NCBI RefSeq assembly: GCF_036662795.1
Contig: NZ_JBAFWZ010000034.1
Span: forward strand, 1 to 28,628
Source: Lysinibacillus_B sp036662795
GTDB lineage: Bacteria; Bacillota; Bacilli; Bacillales_A; Planococcaceae
Length of the DNA stretch: 28,628 nucleotides
Direction of reading: 5' to 3'
Numbering within the stretch: the stretch's first letter is position 1; every line of letters begins with the position of its first letter. A program made the position numbers and the translations under genes. Below, one piece after another: positions 1-6,217 of this stretch. The notes under the pieces are model-generated. The model saw only the letters and a list, made by a program, of their open reading frames with translations. It did not search any database and was not told the DNA's origin.

Positions 1-93
1 TGTGCGACGAAAGCGTAGCGTCAGGAGCAATGTTTTGTGCGACGAAAGCATAGCGGCAGGAGCAATGTTTTGTGCCCTCGAAAGCGTCCTCGG
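1..93. repeat. 35-bp tandem repeat, two copies plus a decayed third
   Basis: Positions 1-35 and 36-70 are the same 35-base unit with two differences (CGAAAGCG/CGAAAGCA and AGCGT/AGCGG). A decayed third copy (TGTGC...CGAAAGCG) runs to about 93. The window edge cuts the array, so its full copy number is unknown. A related sequence lies on the opposite strand at 11234-11270, which suggests a dispersed family. A reading frame crosses the array, but it has no ribosome binding site or protein-like composition and is not called as a gene. Confidence 0.75.
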
Positions 94-119
94 AACGAAA
101 ATAGATTTTCTTCATACTA

Positions 120-160
120 AAAAAACATCATTTCTCTTGATGAGAAAAATGATGTTTTCG
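120..160 (-). terminator. Rho-independent terminator of the purC-like gene
   Basis: The arms AAAACATCATTT (122-133) and AAATGATGTTTT (147-158) form a hairpin. On the minus strand it is followed by a run of T, about 40 bases past the stop of the purC-like gene. The stem is A/T-rich, but position and T-run fit. Confidence 0.7.
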
Positions 161-196
161 AGATTTGTCACAGCCTCTTCTAATAAATAAAGATTG

Positions 197-883
197 TTAG
201 TCGGCTAGCATAATTTTTTCAAGCTCTAACGGTTCAATATAAGTGTCACCTTTATAGGCACGCATGTTACCACCAGAAATTTCATCGATCAATAAAATTT
301 CATTCGTTTTTGCATCGCGACCAAATTCTAATTTAATATCATATAGTGTTAAGCCTTTTTTCGCTAACTCGGCTCCAACAAATTTTGAAATTTCTACTGT
401 ACGCTCTTTTAAGATGGCATATTCTTCTAAAGTAAGAATACCAAGCATATCAAGTGCATCCGCAGAAATTGGAGGGTCTAAACGGTCGTCATCTTTAATT
501 GTCACTTCAACAAAAGAATCTAAATCTTGACCTTCTTTTACGTAAGCACCGTAACGGCGAAGGAAGCTCCCGACAGCTTTAAAACGACATATCACTTCTA
601 GACCATTCCCGAAAACAGTGGCTGGTTTTACAGTCATTGCAGCATCGTCAAAATTTGCATCTACGAAATGAGTAGGGACACCTTGCTCGTTTAATTTTGA
701 ATAAAAGAAAGATGTTAAACGTAAACAGGCTAATCCAGCACCATCGATCGTTAAGCCAACTGTGTTAGCTCCTGGATCAAATACACCGTTTTCTCCTGTC
801 ACATCATCTTTAAATTTTAATAAATAATGACCATTTTCTAATTTAAATACGTTTTTCGTTTTACCAGTATAAATTAATTCCAC
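197..883 (-). CDS. purC: Divergent phosphoribosylaminoimidazole-succinocarboxamide (SAICAR) synthase-like protein
   Basis: This 228-residue protein belongs to the SAICAR synthase family, which ligates aspartate to CAIR with ATP in purine synthesis (cytoplasmic). Supporting motifs are the N-terminal GKTKNVF nucleotide loop (residues 7-13), KDD (25-27), GVPTHFVD, IKLEFG (183-188) and DEIS (200-203). It departs from canonical PurC at two conserved places: the usual RNVVAGS stretch reads RFKAVGS (100-106), and the usual DEISPDTCR reads DEISGGNMR (200-208). It stands alone rather than in a pur operon, with its own promoter and terminator. The start is an ATG behind AACGGAGG. A near-consensus PurBox upstream supports a purine-linked role. 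It may be a second PurC or a relative with altered substrate; whether a canonical purC exists elsewhere cannot be seen here. Confidence 0.8.
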   Translation of the reverse strand: MELIYTGKTKNVFKLENGHYLLKFKDDVTGENGVFDPGANTVGLTIDGAGLACLRLTSFFYSKLNEQGVPTHFVDANFDDAAMTVKPATVFGNGLEVICRFKAVGSFLRRYGAYVKEGQDLDSFVEVTIKDDDRLDPPISADALDMLGILTLEEYAILKERTVEISKFVGAELAKKGLTLYDIKLEFGRDAKTNEILLIDEISGGNMRAYKGDTYIEPLELEKIMLAD

Positions 884-914
884 AAAAAAACCTCCGTTTC
901 AACTTACAAAAATA

Positions 915-963
915 ATTATAACACGAATGATTTTGAATTATAAAGATAAAAATGTTCGTTTTT
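915..963 (-). promoter_or_regulatory. Promoter with PurBox-like operator for the purC-like gene
   Basis: On the minus strand an extended -10 element, TGTTATAAT (-10 hexamer at 915-920), precedes the gene. Upstream, positions 951-963 match the Bacillus PurR PurBox consensus AWWWCCGAACWWT at 12 of 13 positions (AAAAACGAACATT). A possible inverted second half (919-931) matches poorly, with five mismatches, and sits 19 bases away instead of the usual 16-17. PurR control is therefore an inference from one good box. Confidence 0.5.
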
Positions 964-1002
964 AATCGAAAGAGCATCCTATCAGCTGTTGTTAATGACG
1001 GT

Positions 1003-1035
1003 AAAAAGATGATGACTCAATGCCATCATCTTTTT
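1003..1035 (-). terminator. Rho-independent terminator downstream of gdhA
   Basis: The arms AAAAAGATGATG (1003-1014) and CATCATCTTTTT (1024-1035) form a 12-bp stem with a 9-base loop. The A/T tracts work in both directions. It lies 55 bases past the gdhA stop and upstream of the purC promoter, so it isolates the two genes. Confidence 0.8.
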
Positions 1036-1089
1036 CTAAGTACGAATTATGTTAGTCTAGATATTACGAGTTAAATATAATACTTTATA

Positions 1090-2463
1090 TTAATAAACAC
1101 CTTCAGCTACCATACCGTTTGCAACTTTTACGAAGCCAGCAATGTTAGAGCCGACTACTAAGTTTCCAGGTGTACCGTATTTTTCAGCTGCTTCCTTACT
1201 CTCAGTATAAATATCCTTCATAATATCTTGTAATTTTTCGTCTACTTTATTAAATGACCAGTAGTTACGGCCAGAATTTTGAGCCATTTCTAGTGCTGAA
1301 ACAGCTACACCACCAGCGTTTGCAGCTTTACCAGGACCAAAGTAAATATCATTTGCTAAATATTCATTTATTGCCTCTAAATCGGATGGCATATTTGCAC
1401 CTTCCGCTACGAATTTCGTCCCATTAGCAATTAAAGTACGCGCAGCATCGCCATTTATTTCATTTTGTGTTGCACAAGGAAGGGCAATGTCGCATGGGAT
1501 ATTCCAAATGCCTGTGCATCCTTCATGGTATTCTGCATTTGGGCGATAGTTTAAATAAGTTTTAATACGATCGCCTTTTAATTCTTTAATTTCTTTTACT
1601 ACAGCAAGGTCGATGCCTTCTGAATCATAAATATAACCAGCCGAATCTGAACAAGCTACTACTTTAGCGCCGTATGCCTGTGCCTTTTCAATTGCGTAAA
1701 TAGCTACGTTACCAGAACCAGAAACTACAACTGTTTTATTAAGGAATGATTCGTTCTTTTCTCGTAACATTTCAGCAACGAAGTAGATTAAACCATAGCC
1801 AGTAGCTTCTTTACGTCCTAATGAGCCGCCGTAACCAGGTTTTTTACCAGTTAAAACGCCAGCTTCATATGAACCACGAATTCGCTTATATTGTCCCCAT
1901 AAGAAGCCAACTTCACGAGCGCCTACACCAATATCACCAGCTGGAACGTCGACATCAGGACCAATATGACGGTATAATTCAGTCATAAATGCTTGGCAAA
2001 AGCGCATAATTTCAGCATCTGATTTCCCTTTTGGATTAAAATCTGATCCACCTTTACCGCCTCCGATTGGTTGGCCAGTAAGAGCATTTTTAAAAATTTG
2101 TTCGAATGCAAGGAATTTCATAATTGATTCATTTACAGTTGGGTGGTAGCGTAATCCACCTTTATAAGGTCCAATTACATTATTGAATTGAACGCGGTAG
2201 CCACGGTTTACTTGTACTTGATTATTATCATCTTGCCATGCGACGCGGAATGATACGATACGATCAGGTTCAACAATACGCGCTAAAATATTGTGCTCAA
2301 TATATTCTGGATGCTGAGCAAAAACAGGTGCTAAAGAAAATAAGATTTCTTCAGCTGCTTGTAAAAACTCTGGCTGATGACTGTTTTTCTGTTTTAATTG
2401 TGAGAATACCTCATCGATATATTCTTTAGCACGAGATTCATTAGTAACTAATACTGTCGTCAT
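1090..2463 (-). CDS. gdhA: NADP-type glutamate dehydrogenase
   Basis: The protein has 457 residues, the usual length for hexameric small-subunit glutamate dehydrogenases that convert 2-oxoglutarate, ammonia and NADPH to glutamate in the cytosol. The substrate domain carries KGGLRYHP (101-108) and PIGGGKGGSDFNPKGKS (from 132), with the catalytic lysine at about Lys137 and Asp177 in the GDIGVG segment. The Rossmann domain carries GSGNVA and then CSDSAG; a Ser after the second strand fits NADP rather than NAD. The chosen start is the ATG at 2463, preceded by GGGGGT at good spacing. An in-frame TTG at 2478 lies inside that ribosome site. A possible promoter upstream on the minus strand is TTGAAT-N17-TACGAT. 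The gene is monocistronic. Confidence 0.95.
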   Translation of the reverse strand: MTTVLVTNESRAKEYIDEVFSQLKQKNSHQPEFLQAAEEILFSLAPVFAQHPEYIEHNILARIVEPDRIVSFRVAWQDDNNQVQVNRGYRVQFNNVIGPYKGGLRYHPTVNESIMKFLAFEQIFKNALTGQPIGGGKGGSDFNPKGKSDAEIMRFCQAFMTELYRHIGPDVDVPAGDIGVGAREVGFLWGQYKRIRGSYEAGVLTGKKPGYGGSLGRKEATGYGLIYFVAEMLREKNESFLNKTVVVSGSGNVAIYAIEKAQAYGAKVVACSDSAGYIYDSEGIDLAVVKEIKELKGDRIKTYLNYRPNAEYHEGCTGIWNIPCDIALPCATQNEINGDAARTLIANGTKFVAEGANMPSDLEAINEYLANDIYFGPGKAANAGGVAVSALEMAQNSGRNYWSFNKVDEKLQDIMKDIYTESKEAAEKYGTPGNLVVGSNIAGFVKVANGMVAEGVY

Positions 2464-2634
2464 TGTGTTAACCCCCAAAAAGTTGATAGCAGTATCGTAT
2501 TATGATTTTTCTAACAATTCAATATAATTTTAACGTAACATTACCCTGTAAACTGTATATGAGGTGAAATAAACCACGATAAAAAGTATATTGGAATAAT
2601 AATTTTTGGTTATATATTGAAGGAGTGTTTTTAA

Positions 2635-3108
2635 GTGATTAGGCTATTAATTGATGCAGATGCTTGTCCCGTTGTTGATTTGGCGCTGTTTATATCATCT
2701 CAATATGAGATTAAACCCATCTTATTTTGCGATACATCTCATCGGATAGAACGTGAAAATGTAATAACAATTATTGTACCGAAAGGACCCGATTCAGTTG
2801 ATTTTAAGCTAGTTAATGCGCTTACAAAACATGACCTTGTGATCACTAGTGATTTTGGACTAGCGGCGATGTGCTTAGCAAAAGGGGCATTTGTAATAGA
2901 TTCTAATGGTAGAGAGATGACATCAGACAACATCGATCAACTTCTAGCATTTCGGTATGAAAGTGCAAAAATTAGACGTGCCGGTGGTCGTGTAAGGGGA
3001 CCAAAAAAACGCACAGAAAAAAATAATATTTCGTTCGAAAGGAATTTTCGACAAATTTGTGAACGAGCTATTTTAGCAAAGAAAGAAGGAGCAAAAGATG
3101 AACAATAA
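2635..3108 (+). CDS. YaiI/YqxD family protein (DUF188, PIN-like)
   Basis: The 157-residue cytoplasmic protein starts with IDADACPVVD, the hallmark acidic/cysteine motif of the YaiI/YqxD (DUF188) family. It continues with DSVDFKLVN, TSDFGLAAMCLAKGAFVIDSNG and a basic RAGGRVRGPKKRT segment near residue 120, all typical of the family. A PIN-like nuclease fold is proposed for these proteins, but the biochemical role is not established. The start is GTG with GAAGGAGTG upstream. The 3' end overlaps dsdA by 11 bases, so the two are probably translated together. Confidence 0.9.
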   Translation: MIRLLIDADACPVVDLALFISSQYEIKPILFCDTSHRIERENVITIIVPKGPDSVDFKLVNALTKHDLVITSDFGLAAMCLAKGAFVIDSNGREMTSDNIDQLLAFRYESAKIRRAGGRVRGPKKRTEKNNISFERNFRQICERAILAKKEGAKDEQ

Positions 3109-4423
3109 CTGTCAAATCAAGAAATTATATTCGGAATTTCCACTGTTATTAGACTTGGAAAGTCAAAAATATGTATTTTGGATAAATAGAAAGCTTCAAC
3201 AACAGAAAGTAACTTCTAAACAAGTTTCAATGAAAGATGTTGAAGAAGCGGCAGCACGCTTAGCACGCTTTTCTTCATATTTAAAAGTAGCTTTTCCAGA
3301 GACAGCAATTTCAAACGGAATAATTGAGTCAAACATTAAAGAGATCTCGAATATGAAAAAACTAATTGAAGGAAGAAGGGCGATAAGAATTCCAGGAAGG
3401 CTATTGCTGAAATGTGACCACGCTCTTCCAATTTCAGGATCAATTAAAGCGAGAGGTGGAATCTATGAAGTTTTAAAGCATGCGGAAACATTAGCGATTC
3501 AACATGGAATGTTATCAATGAGGGATGATTACTCGATATTAAATGAGAAGAGATTTAAAGAGTTATTCAGCCAATATAAAATTACTGTAGGATCCACAGG
3601 TAATTTAGGTTTAAGTATAGGTATTATTAGTGCAAAGCTTGGCTTTCAGGTGACTGTGCATATGTCAGCTGATGCGAAACAATGGAAGAAGGATTTACTT
3701 CGCTCTCAAGGTGTTGAAGTCATTGAGTATGAAGAGGATTATAGTGTGGCAGTAGCAAATGGTCGGAAAGAGGCGGAGGGAGATTCAACTTGTCATTTTA
3801 TAGATGATGAAAATTCGAAAGATTTGTTTGTTGGCTATGCTGTCGCTGCTTTACGACTACAAGAGCAATTAACAACCAATAAAATTAAAGTGGATGCCAA
3901 ACACCCGTTATTTGTCTATTTACCGTGTGGAGTTGGAGGGGGACCAGGTGGCGTAGCCTTCGGATTAAAGCAAATCTTCGGTCCGAACGTCCATATTTTC
4001 TTTGGAGAACCAATGCAATCCCCGTGTATGCTACTCGGAATGATGACAGGATTACATGATGAGATTGCCGTCTCTGATATCGGTCTAACGAATGAAACAG
4101 AAGCAGACGGATTAGCTGTTGGACGTCCTTCAAAGTTTGTAGGTACATTAATGGAACCAATGCTTAGTGGTTGTTATACTGTAGATGATAGCTTTTTATT
4201 TAGAAGTCTAAAGGCCATGTATGAGCAAGAAAATATTTTTATGGAGCCTTCTGCACATGCCGGAGTATTTGGTCCGATTCAATTATTATGTGAAGGACAG
4301 CAGTATATTGAGGAACAAGGGCTACAGCCATATTTACAAAATGCCGTTCATCTTGTGTGGTCAACAGGTGGAAATATGGTGCCTGAGCATTTACGACAGC
4401 AATATTTGCAAACAGAGGTCTAA
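3098..4423 (+). CDS. dsdA: D-serine dehydratase (D-serine ammonia-lyase)
   Basis: This 441-residue PLP enzyme converts D-serine to pyruvate and ammonia. The length matches DsdA (about 440). The PLP lysine is Lys117 in PISGSIKARGG. A glycine-rich phosphate-binding loop follows (VGSTGNLGLSIG), then LPCGVGGGPGG and the C-terminal STGGNMV. The ATG start overlaps the upstream gene by 11 bases and has AAGAAGGAG in front. A small membrane protein follows 13 bases downstream, making a three-gene unit ending at the terminator near 4824. No adjacent D-serine transporter or dsdC-type regulator is present, so the physiological role (D-amino acid detoxification or use) is inferred. Confidence 0.93.
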   Translation: MNNNCQIKKLYSEFPLLLDLESQKYVFWINRKLQQQKVTSKQVSMKDVEEAAARLARFSSYLKVAFPETAISNGIIESNIKEISNMKKLIEGRRAIRIPGRLLLKCDHALPISGSIKARGGIYEVLKHAETLAIQHGMLSMRDDYSILNEKRFKELFSQYKITVGSTGNLGLSIGIISAKLGFQVTVHMSADAKQWKKDLLRSQGVEVIEYEEDYSVAVANGRKEAEGDSTCHFIDDENSKDLFVGYAVAALRLQEQLTTNKIKVDAKHPLFVYLPCGVGGGPGGVAFGLKQIFGPNVHIFFGEPMQSPCMLLGMMTGLHDEIAVSDIGLTNETEADGLAVGRPSKFVGTLMEPMLSGCYTVDDSFLFRSLKAMYEQENIFMEPSAHAGVFGPIQLLCEGQQYIEEQGLQPYLQNAVHLVWSTGGNMVPEHLRQQYLQTEV

Positions 4424-4436
4424 AGGAGATTTAAGG

Positions 4437-4790
4437 GTGTTAATAACAATTATTATTGGGGCATTTATTGCAGCAGGTGTACTTGATTTAATGATTCGAA
4501 AGAAGTTTAATATCGAGCGAAATCAAAAATTTATGGATCAATTTATTAATCGAAAGCATATGTTATTTGAAATCGCAGCCTATTTCGTATTTTTAATGGT
4601 GATATCTTCAGGTGTCTATGCCGGGAAGCAGCAGTACATTTTACTATTTTTATTTTTTGCAGTGATCTACGTTATTCGTACATTTCTCGAATATGTATTC
4701 TTAAAGGAAAAGAAGCGCTATATTATTACAATAACCTACGTCTTTATTTGCTTAATTTGTAGTGCAGGGATACTACTATTCTACAAATAA
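4437..4790 (+). CDS. Small membrane protein, DUF4181-like
   Basis: The 117-residue protein has about four hydrophobic segments: residues 1-18, about 44-61, about 67-85 and about 98-115. Charged linkers (RKKFNIERNQK, RKHM, KEKKR) separate them. The first helix followed by LRKK-type basic residues resembles DUF4181 proteins of Bacillales, a resemblance recalled rather than tested. The frame is open further upstream inside dsdA, but the GTG at 4437 is the start because AAAGGAGAT lies six bases before it. It is the last gene of the unit with YaiI and dsdA. Function unknown. Confidence 0.75.
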   Translation: MLITIIIGAFIAAGVLDLMIRKKFNIERNQKFMDQFINRKHMLFEIAAYFVFLMVISSGVYAGKQQYILLFLFFAVIYVIRTFLEYVFLKEKKRYIITITYVFICLICSAGILLFYK

Positions 4791-4823
4791 TAACATTAAA
4801 GAAAAATAAACAGTGATGTTTTG

Positions 4824-4862
4824 AAGCAAGCAGGAGCGGAAATGCTTTTTGCTTGTTTTTTT
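4824..4862 (+). terminator. Rho-independent terminator after the dsdA unit
   Basis: CAAGCA (4827-4832) pairs with TGCTTG (4850-4855), and a short inner AGC/GCT pairing is also present. A run of seven T follows. It lies between the DUF4181-like gene and comQ and separates the two units. Confidence 0.8.
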
Positions 4863-4963
4863 GAATGTAAACAAATAGCTTAGAGACGAAAATAATCCCA
4901 ATATTCTAAATTAGGACACTTTTTGTAAATTAATATCCAAAACTTAGAAAAAAATATTTAAAA

Positions 4964-4993
4964 ATGAACCATAATTTGTAATAATGATATAAA
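4964..4993 (+). promoter_or_regulatory. Candidate comQ promoter
   Basis: An extended -10, TGATATAAA (TATAAA at 4988-4993), lies 33 bases before the comQ start. The -35 is weak (ATGAAC at 4964-4969, spacer 18). No TTGCGG-N4-CCGCAA ComA box was seen here. Confidence 0.4.
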
Positions 4994-5026
4994 GTACTGC
5001 AATAACATTGATTGGAGAGATACAGC

Positions 5027-5917
5027 TTGAATAATATTCATGAGCAACTCTTATCTTATGTTGGAAAGGATACTCGAATAAATTCAAATTTAAAAGAATT
5101 GATGATAGATTTCATTCATGAGAAAAAATCTTATACGTTTCCCTTCTATCAAAACTGTATCGAGATGTATAGAGCATTTTCATCTGAGAAAAACAGTAAG
5201 ATTCATCTTATTGGATTGGCAATTGAATACCTCATCCTGGCACTGGATATAGTAGATGATATTCAGGATAGGGATTCAAATTATAAATGGAGTGAGGACC
5301 CCGCACAGGCTTTGAATGGTGTACTAGGTATATTGTTAACAAGTACATATATTTTGCGCAGCTGCGATCTAAAGTATAGTGAGATGGCATGCAACATATT
5401 TGAGTGCCTTGTTTTTCGTAGTATTGAAGGGCAGATACAGGATTTAAAAAGTGAGTTTATTGAGACTAGCGAATATATTGAAATGGTTCGGTTAAAATCT
5501 GGATCCCTTAGTGCCCTAAGTTTTATAGTTGGTTATGTTTTAGCAACGGGGAAAATAAATTCGGAAATAATACGATTGGGAGAAATTATTGGAATAACTG
5601 AACAAATTAGTAATGATATCGAAGGCTTTACGAGTATATCTAGTAAAAATGATTTATACAATAAAAAAGTTTCCTTACCCATATTGTACATGGTAAGTAA
5701 GGAAAATGAATTAAGTGAGTATATATTAAGTTATTATAGAAATGATAATTCATCCTCTGATGACATAGATCGATTAAAGATGATAGCTAAAGAACTTGAA
5801 CCAGTGAGATTTAGTATTGCTCAAAGAATTCTTTATCGTAATAGAGGTAGGGAGTTAGTTAATGGGTTTAAATTTCCTAATAATCTTCAACAATATTTAT
5901 TAGGGATTTTAAAATAA
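5027..5917 (+). CDS. comQ: ComQ, isoprenyl transferase for ComX pheromone
   Basis: The 296-residue protein is of the trans-isoprenyl diphosphate synthase fold. ComQ prenylates a tryptophan of the ComX precursor and is required for its maturation. The first aspartate-rich motif is DDIQD (77-81) within LALDIVDDIQDRD. The second is reduced to NDIEG (196-200), the usual state in ComQ and unlike chain-elongating synthases, which have two full DDxxD motifs. Other alpha-helical segments fit the fold (RSIEGQIQDL, RLKSGSLSAL). The chosen start is the TTG at 5027, with GGAGAG seven bases upstream; an upstream in-frame TTG at 5012 overlaps that site. comX follows after 120 bases. Assignment rests on motifs plus the comX-comP-comA context. 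Confidence 0.9.
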   Translation: MNNIHEQLLSYVGKDTRINSNLKELMIDFIHEKKSYTFPFYQNCIEMYRAFSSEKNSKIHLIGLAIEYLILALDIVDDIQDRDSNYKWSEDPAQALNGVLGILLTSTYILRSCDLKYSEMACNIFECLVFRSIEGQIQDLKSEFIETSEYIEMVRLKSGSLSALSFIVGYVLATGKINSEIIRLGEIIGITEQISNDIEGFTSISSKNDLYNKKVSLPILYMVSKENELSEYILSYYRNDNSSSDDIDRLKMIAKELEPVRFSIAQRILYRNRGRELVNGFKFPNNLQQYLLGILK

Positions 5918-5984
5918 GGCTATGGTTATGGAATATGTTAATTTTTCAGGAAATTGATTAATAATTATCAGCCGATGACTAAAA

Positions 5985-6012
5985 TTGACAATTACGTAGC
6001 AGAGCCTATACA
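5985..6012 (+). promoter_or_regulatory. Candidate internal promoter for comXPA
   Basis: TTGACA (5985-5990, full -35 consensus), a 16-base spacer and TATACA (6007-6012) lie in the comQ-comX gap. Transcription would start near 6019, just before the AAAGGAGGGGG ribosome site of comX. This would allow comX, comP and comA to be expressed apart from comQ. Confidence 0.5.
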
Positions 6013-6037
6013 AATATCTAAGAAAGGAGGGGGAGTA

Positions 6038-6217
6038 ATGAATAAGATAATTGAGTATTTAGAGTTAAATCCAACTGTTGTTAACCTTTTACAACATGGG
6101 AAAGTATCTCTAGTAGGGATTTCAGCAGAAGAGTCTACAGCTATTACAGAGATGTATGGCATGAAGGAAAATGCGGATACATCTACAAGGGGTAATGGAT
6201 ATTGGAGAGATGTTTAG
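6038..6217 (+). CDS. comX: ComX, competence pheromone precursor
   Basis: The precursor is 59 residues. The N-terminal two thirds (IIEYLELNPTVVNLL, then VSLVGISAEES, then AITEMYG) follow the ComX pattern of Bacillus: a hydrophobic helix with NP, a short link and an E-rich second helix. The variable tail ends in RGNGYWRDV, with a single Trp at residue 56, four from the end. This is the expected prenylation site, although B. subtilis 168 ComX has Trp three from its end. The secreted peptide is probably the last 6-12 residues; the exact cut is not visible. The ATG at 6038 has a very strong AAAGGAGGGGG site. The frame is open back to 5954, but no upstream start has a good site. The stop lies inside the start region of comP. 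Confidence 0.88.
   Translation: MNKIIEYLELNPTVVNLLQHGKVSLVGISAEESTAITEMYGMKENADTSTRGNGYWRDV

Noticed and set aside
2..190. Open frame of 62 codons at the left edge
   Set aside because: It crosses the tandem repeat and the purC terminator hairpin and has no ribosome site; the composition is that of repeat DNA.
4863..5026. Search for a ComA box upstream of comQ
   Set aside because: No TTGCGG-N4-CCGCAA or TTTTTCG-N7-CGAAAAA motif was seen, so no autoregulation is claimed.
5954..6037. Possible 28-residue N-terminal extension of ComX
   Set aside because: The TTG at 5954 has no spaced ribosome site, while the ATG at 6038 has AAAGGAGGGGG and gives the normal ComX length.
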